A stretch of 64,000 nucleotides of DNA from Pelobates cultripes. Taxonomy: Eukaryota; Chordata; Amphibia; Anura; Pelobatidae. A program made the translations under genes and the position numbers. The stretch is taken from the NCBI GenBank assembly GCA_933207985.1, contig OW240916.1:136322036-136386035 (forward strand), written 5' to 3'. Positions 47,997-59,529 of the stretch are shown here, piece after piece (the first letter of the stretch is position 1; the number at the start of each line of letters is the position of its first letter). Below the pieces are notes generated by a model. That model made no database searches. It had not been told where the DNA came from and was given only the letters and a program-made list of their open reading frames with translations.

Positions 47997-49373
47997 CTGT
48001 TTTTTGTTGTTGAATTCTTTATTTTTGTTATGCATTGATTACACATCTTCTCTTGCTATGCCCCAACAGCGTAACAAGGATTCTTGCCTACAGACAATGT
48101 AGCGTACAAAGGCATATGATAGTCGTGCACATTTTTTCAATTAATTAATTAGGTAACAGACTGGTCATCCATGTCCTGATATAACGTTACGTGTGGCAGG
48201 TTGTGTTGCCTAAGTGGGTCGGTTGGACATGTGAGTGGTTCTATACAAGTATTGTTGCAAGATGGCATTTTAAGTATAAGATTGAAACAGTAAAATTAAG
48301 CATTAAACATGAGAAGTCACGAGTAAACAGTTAGCTATACACATAGGCACATTGTTTGTTGGGTTAGTCGGCAATGCGGTGTGATGTAGGTGGGCTATAG
48401 GGCATCTGGATGCATGCCATGTCTACCTGTGTAGTTGTGTTTAGGTCTTCAGGTCATAGGTGGATGTGTATTAAGTGTTGGTCTGCAGTCGGTCTGAGCA
48501 GGTCAGTAACTTAGCCCACGCCAGCGGTTGTTATAAGAGTGCCCTCCATGGCAGCCCTGTAGTGCGCTAGTTCAGTTGGGTGCTGCAACAGTTTGAGTGT
48601 TCTCTTGAGTGCTCAATCCCTCGGCCTCCCGGTCTATGCCCCAGGTTACCATTCCCAGTTGTGCTATTGCGGTTGCAGGGGTAAGTCCCCGGGCGGATGT
48701 GGTGGGCCAGGGTGTTTGAGTGTCGGTAGGTGGATCGGTGCTATGCTCGAACCTGGCTCCCCCTCTTGCGGTTGCCTGTGGCTCCTCTCACCCGCTCCCA
48801 CCCGGGTTTTGCCACCCAGTCGCTGCTCTCCGAGCGCGGTTCTGTAGGTTCTCCCAGAATGCTTGGTATAAATCACCGAGGCGCTTCTCAAGGTCATTGC
48901 TATTAGCAGTGCTGAGCTTTGGGGTTGTGGGTTGATTCCGCTGCTGTGTTTGGCCGCCGCCATTTTGTCTGTGCCTCGTATGTCGCTGGCCCTGGAGCGT
49001 GTAGGTAGGTTAGTTCACGTTTTGAATGGGTCGCTCTGGGCTCACAGCGAGGACCGGGATATACCCCACCGGTTCCAAGGGGGGAGGGGTCAAAGGCTTG
49101 AGGTGGTCCTGTAGCAGGCAGGAAGAGAGGAGAGCGGCCGTCTCTCCCCTGCACGCTGTCTTGCAGGCTTCTGTTACCGCAGGTTGGGTCCCCGGTTGTT
49201 CAAAATAGTGAGTGGGGTGTCCAAGGCTGTGTCCGGGTGTCCCCAGTGCGGTTCTAACCCTTCAGAGTGGATCCGTGACGATTATTGGGGTGTTCACCCA
49301 CCAAAACAGGTAGCTTGAGCGGGAGCTTGGTTGCAGCACGTCCACTTAGCTTAGAAGCTAGGCTCCGCCCCCC
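47997..49373 (-). mobile_element. 1.4-kb non-autonomous retroposon (copy 1)
   Basis: Flanked by TACATCCAC on both sides (47988-47996 and 49374-49382). In sense it starts GGGGGCGGAGCCTAGC and ends AACAAAAATAAAGAATT followed by CAACAACAAAAAACAG. No long recognisable protein. It shares both ends with copy 2 at 56857-58171. The A-rich tail and target duplication suggest L1-driven copying. Confidence 0.75.
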
Positions 49374-49499
49374 TACATCCACGTTTGATGAAGGTACAAG
49401 ATTTTAATAATTTTCTACATAACTGAAAGGTCCAACACATTTAACTCTTTTTACTGTAGTCTACAGTTAATGTAATTTCCCAGCTGTTTAGGATTAAAA

Positions 49500-50400
49500 A
49501 GGGTTAAAAAAATAAAAGATTTATTGCCTCTCCATACAATGAATATGTCATCTATATAACGGCGATAGACAACCAGGTTCTCCACCGAGTCATATCTTGG
49601 TATATATAATTATCTTCCCAAAAAGAAATGTAAAAATGTGCTTAGCTGGGTATGAACTTGGTCTCCATCGCCATACCGTATATTTGAAGATAGTACCAAT
49701 TCAAAACCCGATTTATTCTATCCATGAGGAAATCAATTTGTGCTTGTTTATGTCTACCTGAATTCTCTAATAAGGTGGCTTGGCAACTCTTATCGTAAGA
49801 GATATTAGTGTATAGGGAGCTGATTTTCTGTGACAAGAAAATACACACTCTTTCATTTAAAAAAATAAATAAAAGACTTACAGGATATTAAGAGATAACT
49901 AGGACATGTTTGAACCACTGGCTGTAAGCAGTGGTCAATATACTAAGAGAGTCTACTCAAGACAGAACCAATTCCAGAGACTCCAGTAGTTCTACCCCTG
50001 CCCAATAGATCACTATAATAATTTTTCATTTATTTTGTAGTGTCCTGGTTAAGTATATGGCATGTAATGGTATCTCCTAAAAGTCTCAATGCTTCCCTGG
50101 TATACCTTTCAAGATCCATGAGAACCATGTTCCTGTTCCTTTTGTCTGCTGACTTGATTACTAAGGTACAGTCCCATTGTAATTATTTAAGGGCTTTTAG
50201 TTCTAATTGAGTGGAGATTTTATCTGAAATATAATATTTTGGAAAACAACTTTCCCTTTGCAGAGGATTTTTCAGGAAATACTTCTTGAAACATCCTCTT
50301 GATAGAAACGATATATACATCAAATGTATTCAATGTTTTGGTTGCTGCATATTTAAGGCCTTTATTAAGAAGGGTATTATGGGAAGTTGTTGTTGTCTTT
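49500..50400 (-). pseudogene. Penelope-like reverse transcriptase remnant
   Basis: In order on the minus strand: NMVLMDLERYTREALRLLGD (near 50130), GRTTGVSGIGSVLSRLS and YIDHCLQPVVQ (near 49960), KISSLYTNISYDK (near 49830), INRVLNWYYLQIYGMAMETK (near 49700) and a YIDDI-like end (near 49570). SGIG..., SLYTNI and GxAMxxxF are marks of Penelope-type RT. Frames break repeatedly. Confidence 0.75.
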
Positions 50401-50929
50401 GTATCTCTTTTTCACCGGTGTGTCCCCAAAATTCTCATCCTTAGGTGAGTGAGCTTAAAATAGTTGCATCTATTGTAGGATAAAATTCCTTCCTTGTCCC
50501 TTATATTGTGAAGTGTGCTCAACTTATTATTTTTTCTTAGTGTTTGTTCATGCCTGACTGGAAATCCTTTCATATTTTATGTTCCTTTCTTTCTAACAAT
50601 GTGTTTGGTGTAGCAGTTTTGCGATGATTATTAGATAAGTAATGTGTCAATAATATCAACAAAAAGTTTATTTATGTGCTATTCCTCTTTTTCTTTTAAT
50701 TGCAAATCGATTTGTACTTTACTTATAAAATTAAACTGCCTGTGGAGTAAATGTTTGAACCTAATTTATTATTGCCGCGTTCGACTAATTTTTGCATGAA
50801 CTGCTCATTCGTCTGTTTTTTCCACTCTTCCTTATATTAGTCTATCTATTTCCACGAATTCGTTTCTTTTCTACCGAATGTTCAGTTCTTTAACTTAGCG
50901 AATTTTCACTATATTTTGCCGCGAATCTC

Positions 50930-51960
50930 GTGAGATTGGTGGCGGACATTTTCTGACATCCTGTCTTCCTCCCTACCGTGTGTGTGAGTGTGTCACTGGT
51001 CTGGGCCCTGGTGAGATCGCTCTTGTACCTATTGCTTTCAGTTTTGGGTGACTAACCCATACTATTATTAAATCTAATTAGGGATTAGGTCCTGTTTATT
51101 CTCCATTATGCCTAAACCCAGACTACCTTCTGGATCCCCACCCTCTATGGAGACTGATGCCCCATTTAATTTGGGTGAGAACCCTGTCACCTCGGGCACT
51201 CCACACACCCTGGTAGACAGAACCACCCACCCTGAAGGGGCCCAATTCTTAGTGCTACAGCGCTCAGTGACAGACGCCATTATGGCAGCCATGGGGTCCA
51301 TGTCATCTACCCTCTCCCATAATATTTCTCAAGCCCTACTGCCACGTCCTTGGACGAGCATTTCTTGGGCTCCACGACGCCACGATCGCATCCTGATGTG
51401 GACTCGCCGGGAGAGGTACCAAGAAAGGCTACCCATAAGTCCAAACATCCCTCTGCCTCCAGAAACTCTATGACTGGCATACCTATGGTCGCCCCAAAAA
51501 GCATGTCCCATCCACGCAAAAGAGCCTTTCCGCGCCAGGCAGAACAGGCGCGGCTATGGAAATGTGCCAGAGCACAGTTAGAGAGCGACTCCGACATCAG
51601 GTCAGGTGAGGAGGCTAAGATTGAGTCGGACAGTGACTCTGATATGGATGCTGCAGATATGGGCATTGGACATTATCGCTGTTCTTGGTTACTGACGTTA
51701 TTTTTGGGGTCGCACCTTCAGAAAAAGGGAAATGGAAGGGAAGTGCTGCCTATTATACTGGGACCTGAGCAGGGAGGGGCCTATGTTACTGTATGTTCAT
51801 TATTTTTCATTCTGTTTGTATTCTTTGCTGCTATTGGTGGACAGTAAAGAAAGGGATATGCAATACTCGCCTCCGTGTCTTTAATAAAATCGTGACTTTT
51901 CGTCATGTAATAGCAAAACCATACAATTGTCGGCCTGATAATTGGAAGCTACAGTGCACA
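50930..51960 (+). mobile_element. DIRS-like retroelement remnant
   Basis: A frame from ATG at 51108 (MPKPRLPSGSPPSMETDA) shifts near 51355 into another (HFLGSTTPRSHPDVDSPGEV) that ends in an acidic SDSDSDMDAADMG stretch, as in the first ORF of amphibian DIRS elements. After it the text ACTCGCCTCCGTGTCTTTAA then TAAAATCGTGACTTTTCGTC resembles DIRS terminal sequence, as I recall it. No tyrosine recombinase or RT is present, so most of the element is deleted. It is on the opposite strand to its neighbours. Confidence 0.4.
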
Positions 51961-53336
51961 TTTCAAAAGGGATTCATGACATAGGCAGCTCATAAAGCCT
52001 CTGCTTTTAATTGTTTTATTTTTAGTTTGTTTAAAATTTGTTTTTTAAATTTATATTTTTTTTATATATATCTAATCTTTATTTATATTTTCCAAAAATG
52101 GATAAATACAATACACACAAGTACATATAAAACAAAACACATAAAACAAAAATTCAAAGCTTTGACCATATCGAATAGTATTATATTCGATTAAAGATTA
52201 CCATCATGGCTAGGAATATAATACCCATCAAGTATATAATAAAACCTTTCCAGATATTCTGTTTTTATATGTAAAAATATAATTTAAGGGGAAAAAGTGC
52301 ACTAATTTCCTGAACATTTTTTTTCTTTTCCCTTCCCCTTTCCTCTTTCTTTTCCCCTTTTCATCTTCTTCATCTTTTTTTTTTTTAAAGCAATTAAATG
52401 CAAAGTTTAACTCATCTAAGATTTTAAATTTAATATAATACTAGAACCTAGAGTATAACCATCTTCCTAGCCCTAAAATACGATCACATCTGCATTATCT
52501 TGGGTCAAGTTTTAAGGCAGGATATTCTTGCATGGTTTCATAATAAATAACTTCAATATTAATAGGTCTCGTTCTATCTAGAGATGCTAGCTACTTAGCA
52601 TTAGAAAAAAAAAGAAAAACAAGAAAAAAAACCACACAAACATATAATACCACACCTATATAACCCTTTATCCTATTAGCTAATGTTAATATGGTATATT
52701 TAGTGTTTCCTTTAATATATTCCTTTTCCTCTTTCTTCCTTAAATCCTATAGTAGGTATAGCAGAACATATCAACATAATTCCTCATAGATTTTCTTCTT
52801 ATATCGTACGTCTATCAACTCATCTAGCTCTTGAGATTTTGTTAACTGTTTTTCAACTTTTTTAACCTCTTCTACTCCTTAAAATATTTTTCCCCCTTTT
52901 TCTCTCCCCTATTAATTATTACTCATTTTTAATCTTTTCTATCCATTCTTTTCATCTTGTATCATTGCTTAAATTAAAATATTAATTTATCCCTTGTTGC
53001 ATTTGACATTGGTTTATAATTTGGTGTTTTATATCTACTATTTTTAGTGGATTGTGTGATTTCCAATTTTTAGCTATGTGTAATTTTGTTGCTAGTAAAG
53101 TATGGATTATTAGATCTAGTTTATCTTTTTCTATTATTTGCCAACCTATGTGTAGAAGTGTGGATGCAGGAGAGTACTCTAATTTCTTTGATGTCCACTT
53201 CTCTATCCATTTAAATATTATCTGCCAGACCTTGCATATTTCAGGAGAAGACCACTATATATATATATCTCTCATATCTGCGCTAATTTTACCACACCTC
53301 CAACACTCAGAGGATCTAGCTGTATATACTTTAGAT

Positions 53337-53535
53337 CAGGGGTTCTCAACGTTAGTCCTCAGGACCCCCTACAAGTCCAGGGTTTAGGGATTACCTGGGT
53401 GTGTCTAAGGTGTTTAGAAAAACACCTTAGAGTCTAAGGTGTTTTTTCGCTTTTTCTAAACACCTGAGACACACCCAGGTAATCCCCAAATCCTGGACTG
53501 GTAGGGGGTCCTGAGGACTGGTTTGAGAACCCCTG
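53337..53535. mobile_element. 199-bp palindromic hAT MITE
   Basis: The left CAGGGGTTCTCAACGTTAGT and the right TGGTTTGAGAACCCCTG are inverted, and the likeness continues through AGGACCCCCTAC to the middle. CTTTAGAT flanks it exactly on both sides (53329-53336 and 53536-53543). Confidence 0.93.
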
Positions 53536-53645
53536 CTTTAGATAATTTTAAGGGATTATATTACCACCTGTTAGCCAATTTGTATTGTATCTCGATTAAA
53601 TTTAAACAATGCATGGCTTTTCTTGTTTGAGTTAACACTTTAGAC

Positions 53646-54562
53646 CAGGGGTGTCAAACTCAAATTCATCGGGGGCCGCATCAGCAGTTTGGTCACCCTC
53701 AAAGGGCCGGTTGTATCTGTAGGACTATGTGTCCACTCTTTATTATCATAAATTATTGTCACTGCATTCAATTATTACTGTTTTTTGTAATAATGTAAGT
53801 AATAACTAGCTCTGAAAGCAGAAACATAGTGTGTATATAGTGTGTGTATATGGGGGGCAGTATGTGTGTATGGGGGGCAGTGTGTGTGTGTATGGGGGGC
53901 AGTGTGTGTGTATGGGGGGCAGTATGGGTGTATGGGGGCAGTATGTGTGTATGGTGGGCAGTGTGTGTGTATGGGGGGCAGTGTGGGTGTATGGGGGCAG
54001 TGTGGGTGTATGGGGGCAGTGTGTGTATGGGGGGCAGTGTGTGTGTGTAGAGTGTGTGTGTGTGAAATAAGGCTAGCGGGGCTTTTATATATTATATATA
54101 TATATAATTTTAATTAAAATATATATTTATGTCCCCCCTCCCTTCTTACCTTTACTGGGGGGAGGGGGTACATTTCCCTGGTGGTCCGGTGGGGGATTCA
54201 TTGGTGGTCCCAGTGGGGAGAGTGAACTCTAGCCCACGCTCCAGGGCTAGAGTTCACTCTCGCGAGATTTGGAGCGTTGCCGTGGTAACCGCGGCAATGC
54301 TCCAACTCCCGCGAGAGGAGGACCCGGAGGAGCTGCAGCCTGAGCTCCGGGTCCTCTATCCCTCCCTCCCCCGCCGGCTGTCAGCACTGTGCCTGCGGAC
54401 CGGGGAGGGAGATCTGTGATCTCCCCTCCGGTCCGCAGGCACATTGCTGGGCTGGCAGGAGAGGGAGACCATCGGTATTCTCGGGGGGGGGGGCTGCACG
54501 GGCCACATGACGAGGTCTGGCAGGCCGAATTCGGCCCGCGGGCCTTGTGTTTGACACCCGTG
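53646..54562. mobile_element. 917-bp hAT non-autonomous element
   Basis: The ends CAGGGGTGTCAAACTCAAAT and TTGTGTTTGACACCCGTG are inverted, with exact CTTTAGAC duplications (53638-53645 and 54563-54570). Internal sub-terminal text (GGGGGCCGCATC; GGCCCGCGGGCC) is typical of a widespread vertebrate hAT group. It contains a G-rich minisatellite and a GC-rich palindromic module. No transposase. Confidence 0.92.
53848..54045 (+). repeat. G-rich minisatellite (TGTGTATGGGGGGCAG)
   Basis: About 11 units of 16-20 bp, each with a G5-G6 run followed by CAGT. Three frames stay open across it only because the unit lacks stops. The repeat lies inside the hAT element. Confidence 0.92.
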
Positions 54563-56856
54563 CTTTAGACCATTCATTATTTCCTATTGCTAGCTGTAAG
54601 TCTTTATTCCAAGATTTTATAGCCTGGACTTCATTATACCTAGAATATAGAGGGATTAGATACATTGTTTTAGTTCTCATTTTACAGCTCTTTTCTTCAT
54701 TTATCATTTTGATAAAATAATGTTTTTTTCTGTTAAATTATTTTTCCTATATTTTGATAGGAAACTTTTTATTTTTAGGTAAGAGATGTTTTCTGTTGGA
54801 GGTAACTTCCGATCTTTTATAAGTTGTTCAAAATGTAGCATTTTATTATTTTTTAAAAGGTCTCCTATTTGTTTTATCCCCTTTACTTTCCAATTTTTTA
54901 TATCTATAGTCATCATGTTTATCTATATCACTTCAATTGGAAGAGCATCTATGAGTTTTCCTTGAATGTCTAACTTTTCCTTTATATTTTTCCATGCTGG
55001 GTGCATCTCTTCCATTATTAGTGAGAATTTTGACATCGATTTCACTTGTTTTTTTATTTAAATTCCAGAAGAATTTTCTAATATCATTAATTCACAAACT
55101 TGCTGTTTCTATTTGGTACCAATATTCTTCTATAGCCTCCTGTCTAAACTTATATGGACGATTACACATGCCTCATTTAACTGGAATATATTAGGGAAGC
55201 CCAGTCCATCATTTTTAAATCAATGGGATAGTGTTTTCAAACTTATTCTAGTTTTTCTTTCTCCAGATAAATTTATTAAATAAAATAAGACTGAATCATT
55301 GTTAGCCAGGGTTAAGGTGTTTTTTGGAGGTATCATTCGAAAGATATAAAGCCATTTTGGCATAACATAAGCTTTGATGACATTTACTCTTCCTAGCTGT
55401 GATATTTTTGAGTTCTTCATAATATTGAGCTGTTTATTAATTTGTTTCATTAAGAATGATACATTATTCTCCATTATTTTACTAGGATTACTTGTTTTTT
55501 TATACTCAAGTGTTGGATTTCGTTTTTTGCCCATTTGAACTTGAATGTATTTTCTAATTCTCTTTTCATGTCTACACTTAGATTTTTGTCTAAAATCAGT
55601 GCCTTATCAATGTTTAATTTATGGTTAGATTGTTTACTATATTCAGATATACTATTCAGTAATTATTTTAATGATGCTAACAGGTCTTCCAGTGGTGTGA
55701 GAATATCATCCGCGGAGAGTGATATCTTGAATTCTTGCTTACAAACCCTTTACTTTTTATATTATTTCTAATATCGTGTGCTAGAGACTCAATGGACACT
55801 ACCTATAGTAAAAAGGACAGGGGGACACCCCTGCCTAGTACCACTGGTCACCTTGAACCAGTCTGAGGATATTCTCCCCCCCCATCGTTCTTGTTTTAGG
55901 ACCTGTGTATAATGCCCATATAGATCCAGCCAATCCAGCCAATCAGACCCCGTTGTTTATATATTGACTTCAGGTAGTCCCACCTGACCCTATCAAATGC
56001 TAGGGCCACGAATTGGACTCCTAATCTTTCTACATTATCCAAAATATCAATCATTCTTCTTATGTTATTTACAGAGGATAAATAAAACCCGTCTGGCCTA
56101 AGTGGATCAAATTTGTAAATGTCTGTTGGTGAATATTGATGCATATATTTTTGCATCCGAGTTTATCAGAGAGATTGGTCTATAGTTTTTTTTATTAATT
56201 CCGTTTTTTTTTCCAGGTTTTAAAATGGGAATGATGTTGGCATTTGGCGTCTCTTCCGGCATAGTTTTTTGTTTTACCATCTCATTAAATGTGTAAGTCT
56301 GTTCATCCATTATTTTGTTCTTAAATTTCTTATAAAATATATTTGGAAACCCGTCTGGGCCAGGTGCTTTGTCTTTTTTAATAGCTCTATAGCTAATGAT
56401 ATTTCTCTTACTGTAAACGGTGTATTCAATTCTTTAAGCTGTTCTTTTGTAATCCATTTCATCTCATTGGATTTACTTGGTTCCTTGTTTAAATCTGGAA
56501 TATTATAGAATTTTTGATAATAGGTATTGAATACCTCTCCTATTTTTTGGGGAGATATTTGGGGACCCTCTTCTGTTATTATTTTACTTATACATTTTGA
56601 TTTTTTTCCCCCCCTTTCACTTTATTAGTTAGCATTTTATCCGCTCTATTTCCCCTATAGTACCTACTAATATATTTCAGATTTTTGAAAGTTGTCTTTC
56701 TAAGAATATTATTTATCTGTTTTTTTACATCCTCTATCGTCTGGGTCAGAGTAATTGTGGGAGATTCCTTATTCTTTCTACTATTTTCATATAGCATATA
56801 TAAATCCGGAAGTTGTGTTGGATTTTTTCCTTTTAATTTGCATTCTTATTTTTATT

Positions 56857-58171
56857 TGTTTTGTAATTCTTTATTTTTGTTGTGCTGGGTGGTACAGAGA
56901 TAAGTCAGTATACATTATGTGGATTGCAATAAGGTAACATGTCTAGTTAGAATAAGTTTTTTTAAAGACAAATGTAGTACAGGAACACAGTGCAAATTGG
57001 ATAACATGTTATGGCACTGAATAAACAGGCTGTGTGCCTAAGATTAAAATCCATAGGGTAGATAGTGATCGATAAGGGGTTAACATGCTGTGCTTATAAG
57101 GTTAATATGAAACGACAAGAGTGCTGCACATTTTACAGATAACAATAACATCATGCTTTTAGGAAGTTAGAGCCTAACATGTCAGTAGATTGTAAAAAGG
57201 AAGTAGGTGAAAATGAGTATGCTAACGGACTGTTAGCATACTCATTTTGATTAATTGATTAATTAGTGCCACTAGGTATTGAACATAAAAGAGAAGAAAA
57301 GTGGGCAAATCATATATTGCAGTTGGTTAATCTGTGACAAAAGGATTTGGTGGGGATTGAAGTAGCCCAGCTGCAAACACAGATCATGCGCCACTCAGCC
57401 GATGCCCTTAGATGGTGACTCCAAGCTGTCCCTTCTGCCGTCTGTTCCCAAGCCAGACAATAGTCCTGTGTTGCTTCCTCCATAAGGTCAGCCGGGACTC
57501 TTCTCCGCCTTTCTTTGGTCTTGCAGACCTGCTGATTGGGATTGGCTGCATCAGGTAGTTTAAGTCGTGGGTGGAGAGGTGTATAGCGCTGCAGTCGGGG
57601 AGAGTAACAGCCAGTGTTAAGGCCTAAGCGATGAGGGAGAGCCGACCACCGCAGTGGCTTCTTGCGCCTTCTTTTCCCCCATGACCCTCTGGGAACATGT
57701 TGGAGGTGCTTGGAAGAGATGAGTCGCTCAGCAGGACGCCTTCGTGGGACCGTGACTCGTTCAGTGGGGGTAGTGGTAAGTCTCCAGTCGTATAGCTTCG
57801 CCAAAAAAAATCTGAGCACACTATCAAACATCAGGAGTAGCTGATCTACAGGACTTTAAATTTGCAAGAAAGCAGCCATTGTCGTAAGTCTCAGCAGGGA
57901 AGCCATTTTGGTGGTTAGGCCTTAGCACTCTGAGTAGCTGGATGCCCACCTCAATACACCAGTAGGGACCGGGATATCCTGACCAAGCTTTAATTGCCAG
58001 TTGCAGGCAGTTGAGAGTCAAATAATCAGCAGGGTACTCCCCAGGGTTATGGTCAATCTTTTTAGCCAAATTAAAAGCAATCAAAGCCAATAACAGGCTC
58101 AATAAGTGGGTTTCCCTGAGGAGCTCTAGCACCATGTGTCTGTCTCGGTTAGCAGTCAGGCCCCGCCCCCG
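56857..58171 (-). mobile_element. 1.3-kb non-autonomous retroposon (copy 2)
   Basis: Flanked by TTCTTATTTTTATT (56843-56856) and TTCCTATTTTTATT (58172-58185), a 14-bp duplication with one change. In sense it starts CGGGGGCGGGGCCTGAC and ends AACAAAAATAAAGAATT plus an A-rich tail, as copy 1 does. The minus-strand stretch 57831-57310 is open for 173 codons but shows no known domain. Confidence 0.75.
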
Positions 58172-58330
58172 TTCCTATTTTTATTAACTGCCCTCTTAAA
58201 ACCGATTTGAAGGCGCACCATACCATGGGCGCAGATACCTCCTTATTTTTATTATATTGGAAATATTCCTTAATATTTTCTTTCATTTGTTTGATTTCTT
58301 TATTATCGTTTAAAATACGGTTGTTCATGT

Positions 58331-59035
58331 CAACGTGTGGCGCCCCGATCAGGCCTGTCATACTGTGCTGGCCATGGGGAAACTGGTGGCATTTCAGGCC
58401 CTGCTGCCATGGATTCCTGGGTGCTGTGGTGTGGGCCCAAGAGCAATCGCTGGTCCCATGAGCAAGTGCCTTCGGTACCTATGTGTGAGTGTCTTTGCTC
58501 CAGTTGTTAGTGTCAGGTCGAGTGTCCCAGGGATCTTAGAGGAGAATGTTCACAGGTGTTTGGGTGAGGGAGGTGGGAGGGCCCAGGTTCCAAGTGGCCT
58601 CCAAGGCCGGCCCGTGACCGGCATGTCCAATGACCCGGTGGTTGGGCCCATGGGAGGCCAGGTATGGCTGGGCCGCAAGGGTATAAAGCAAGGTGTGATA
58701 ATGAGGCAAACAAAAGAAAAAAAGAACTTAAATCCACAGCATCGGAAACGTAAATGAGAATGGGAGTTTTGCGTTAAACAATTGCCACTGCCGGTCTCAG
58801 CTACGGTAAATCCTGGGGAGGCAGGTCGCAGCTGTGTGCAATGAACTCCGCTATTCAAGTTGGGGTTGTCATAGAGTCATTCGGCTGCCGCTTCTGAGGT
58901 ATGAACAGTGTGATCCGTGTCGGGTCACATCGGTGCTTTGCTGTGCTTGTGCTTGTCTGTGCTACGGACGTAAGGGAGTCTTCTGTGAGGCAGAGTGTTG
59001 GCAGTAGCTGCTCCCAAATGTCTTTTTTTTTAAAT
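58331..59035. other. ~0.7-kb GC-richer insertion inside the old L1
   Basis: It interrupts the L1 ORF2 between endonuclease and later parts. Base composition is unlike the AT-rich host element. A T-run at 59023-59031 would be an A-tail on the minus strand. Family not recognised and borders approximate. Confidence 0.4.
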
Positions 59036-59529
59036 CAAAGTACAAGATCTTGATACCCTATCTAAGTATGGGTCGATTATACTGTTGAAATCCCACCCAA
59101 TTAGAATCATCCCTAGTTTAATCTTATCAATTTTTGAGAATAGATGGTTTATAAATTTGATTGTATGGCTGTTTGGTACATATATATTAACAATAGTGTA
59201 TATCTGTTCTTGTATTTTACAAACTATTATTATATATCTTGTTTTCATGTCAATATCTTTATATATTATCTTAAAATTTAGATCTTCTGTAACTAAAAGG
59301 GCTACACCCCTCTTTTTAAACTTTTCCAATGATGCAGTCATTTTAACTGAAAATCTATCTGGAATACATTTTAGCGAACCTGATTTTAACCAATGGGTTT
59401 CTTGTAGGAGAATTACTAGAGTTTTTTTTTTATAAGTATTCAAAAACATATGATATTTTAAAGGAAGAATTTAATCCTTGAACGTTTAAAGATAAAAATT
59501 CATATTTTATCAGTCGATAAATGGTCATA

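Larger units (their letters stand above)
47061..50400 (-). mobile_element. Penelope-like retroelement, degraded, split by a later insertion
   Basis: The right part (about 49500-50400) carries reverse-transcriptase text. The left part (47061-47880) is terminal non-coding sequence with the phrase TTTCTACGAAATGCAAC, like the conserved ACGAAACGC phrase near the ends of amphibian Penelope-like elements (my recollection). The 1377-bp retroposon 47997-49373 interrupts it. The segment 47061-47600 recurs in the opposite direction at 59530-60076. Confidence 0.6.
52980..59449 (-). pseudogene. L1 ORF2 pseudogene in pieces
   Basis: Endonuclease part 59449-59030 (VILLQETHWLKSG, RYIIIVCKI, GWDFNSIIDP). Then 58330-58190 (NDNKEIKQMKENIKEYFQYN). 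Reverse transcriptase after the second insertion: NYRPISLINSDAKI near 56190, FDRVRWDYLKSIYK near 55980. Then the region after RT (IMKNSKISQLGRVNVIKAYV near 55400) and C-terminal remains near 53290 with a Cys-rich trace. Many stops and shifts make it clearly dead. Confidence 0.85.
52075..59520 (-). mobile_element. Old AT-rich L1-type LINE, split by four insertions
   Basis: ORF2 pieces run from the endonuclease near 59449 to the 3' end near 52075, where the sense strand is A-rich (AATATAAATAAAGATTAG). It is interrupted by a ~0.7-kb segment at about 58331-59035, the retroposon 56857-58171, and hAT elements 53646-54562 and 53337-53535. Its sequence differs from the 24356 copy, so it is another family. 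It is in the sense direction of APBA1. Confidence 0.8.

Noticed and set aside
48593..49208. Possible GC-rich promoter or gene
   Set aside because: It lies inside the 1.4-kb retroposon defined by a 9-bp target duplication.
53831..54117. Three overlapping frames rich in Gly, Val, Tyr and Cys
   Set aside because: Translation of the TGTATGGGGGGCAG minisatellite.
57310..57831. 173-codon minus-strand frame in retroposon copy 2
   Set aside because: No recognisable domain and no counterpart in copy 1; not called as a gene.
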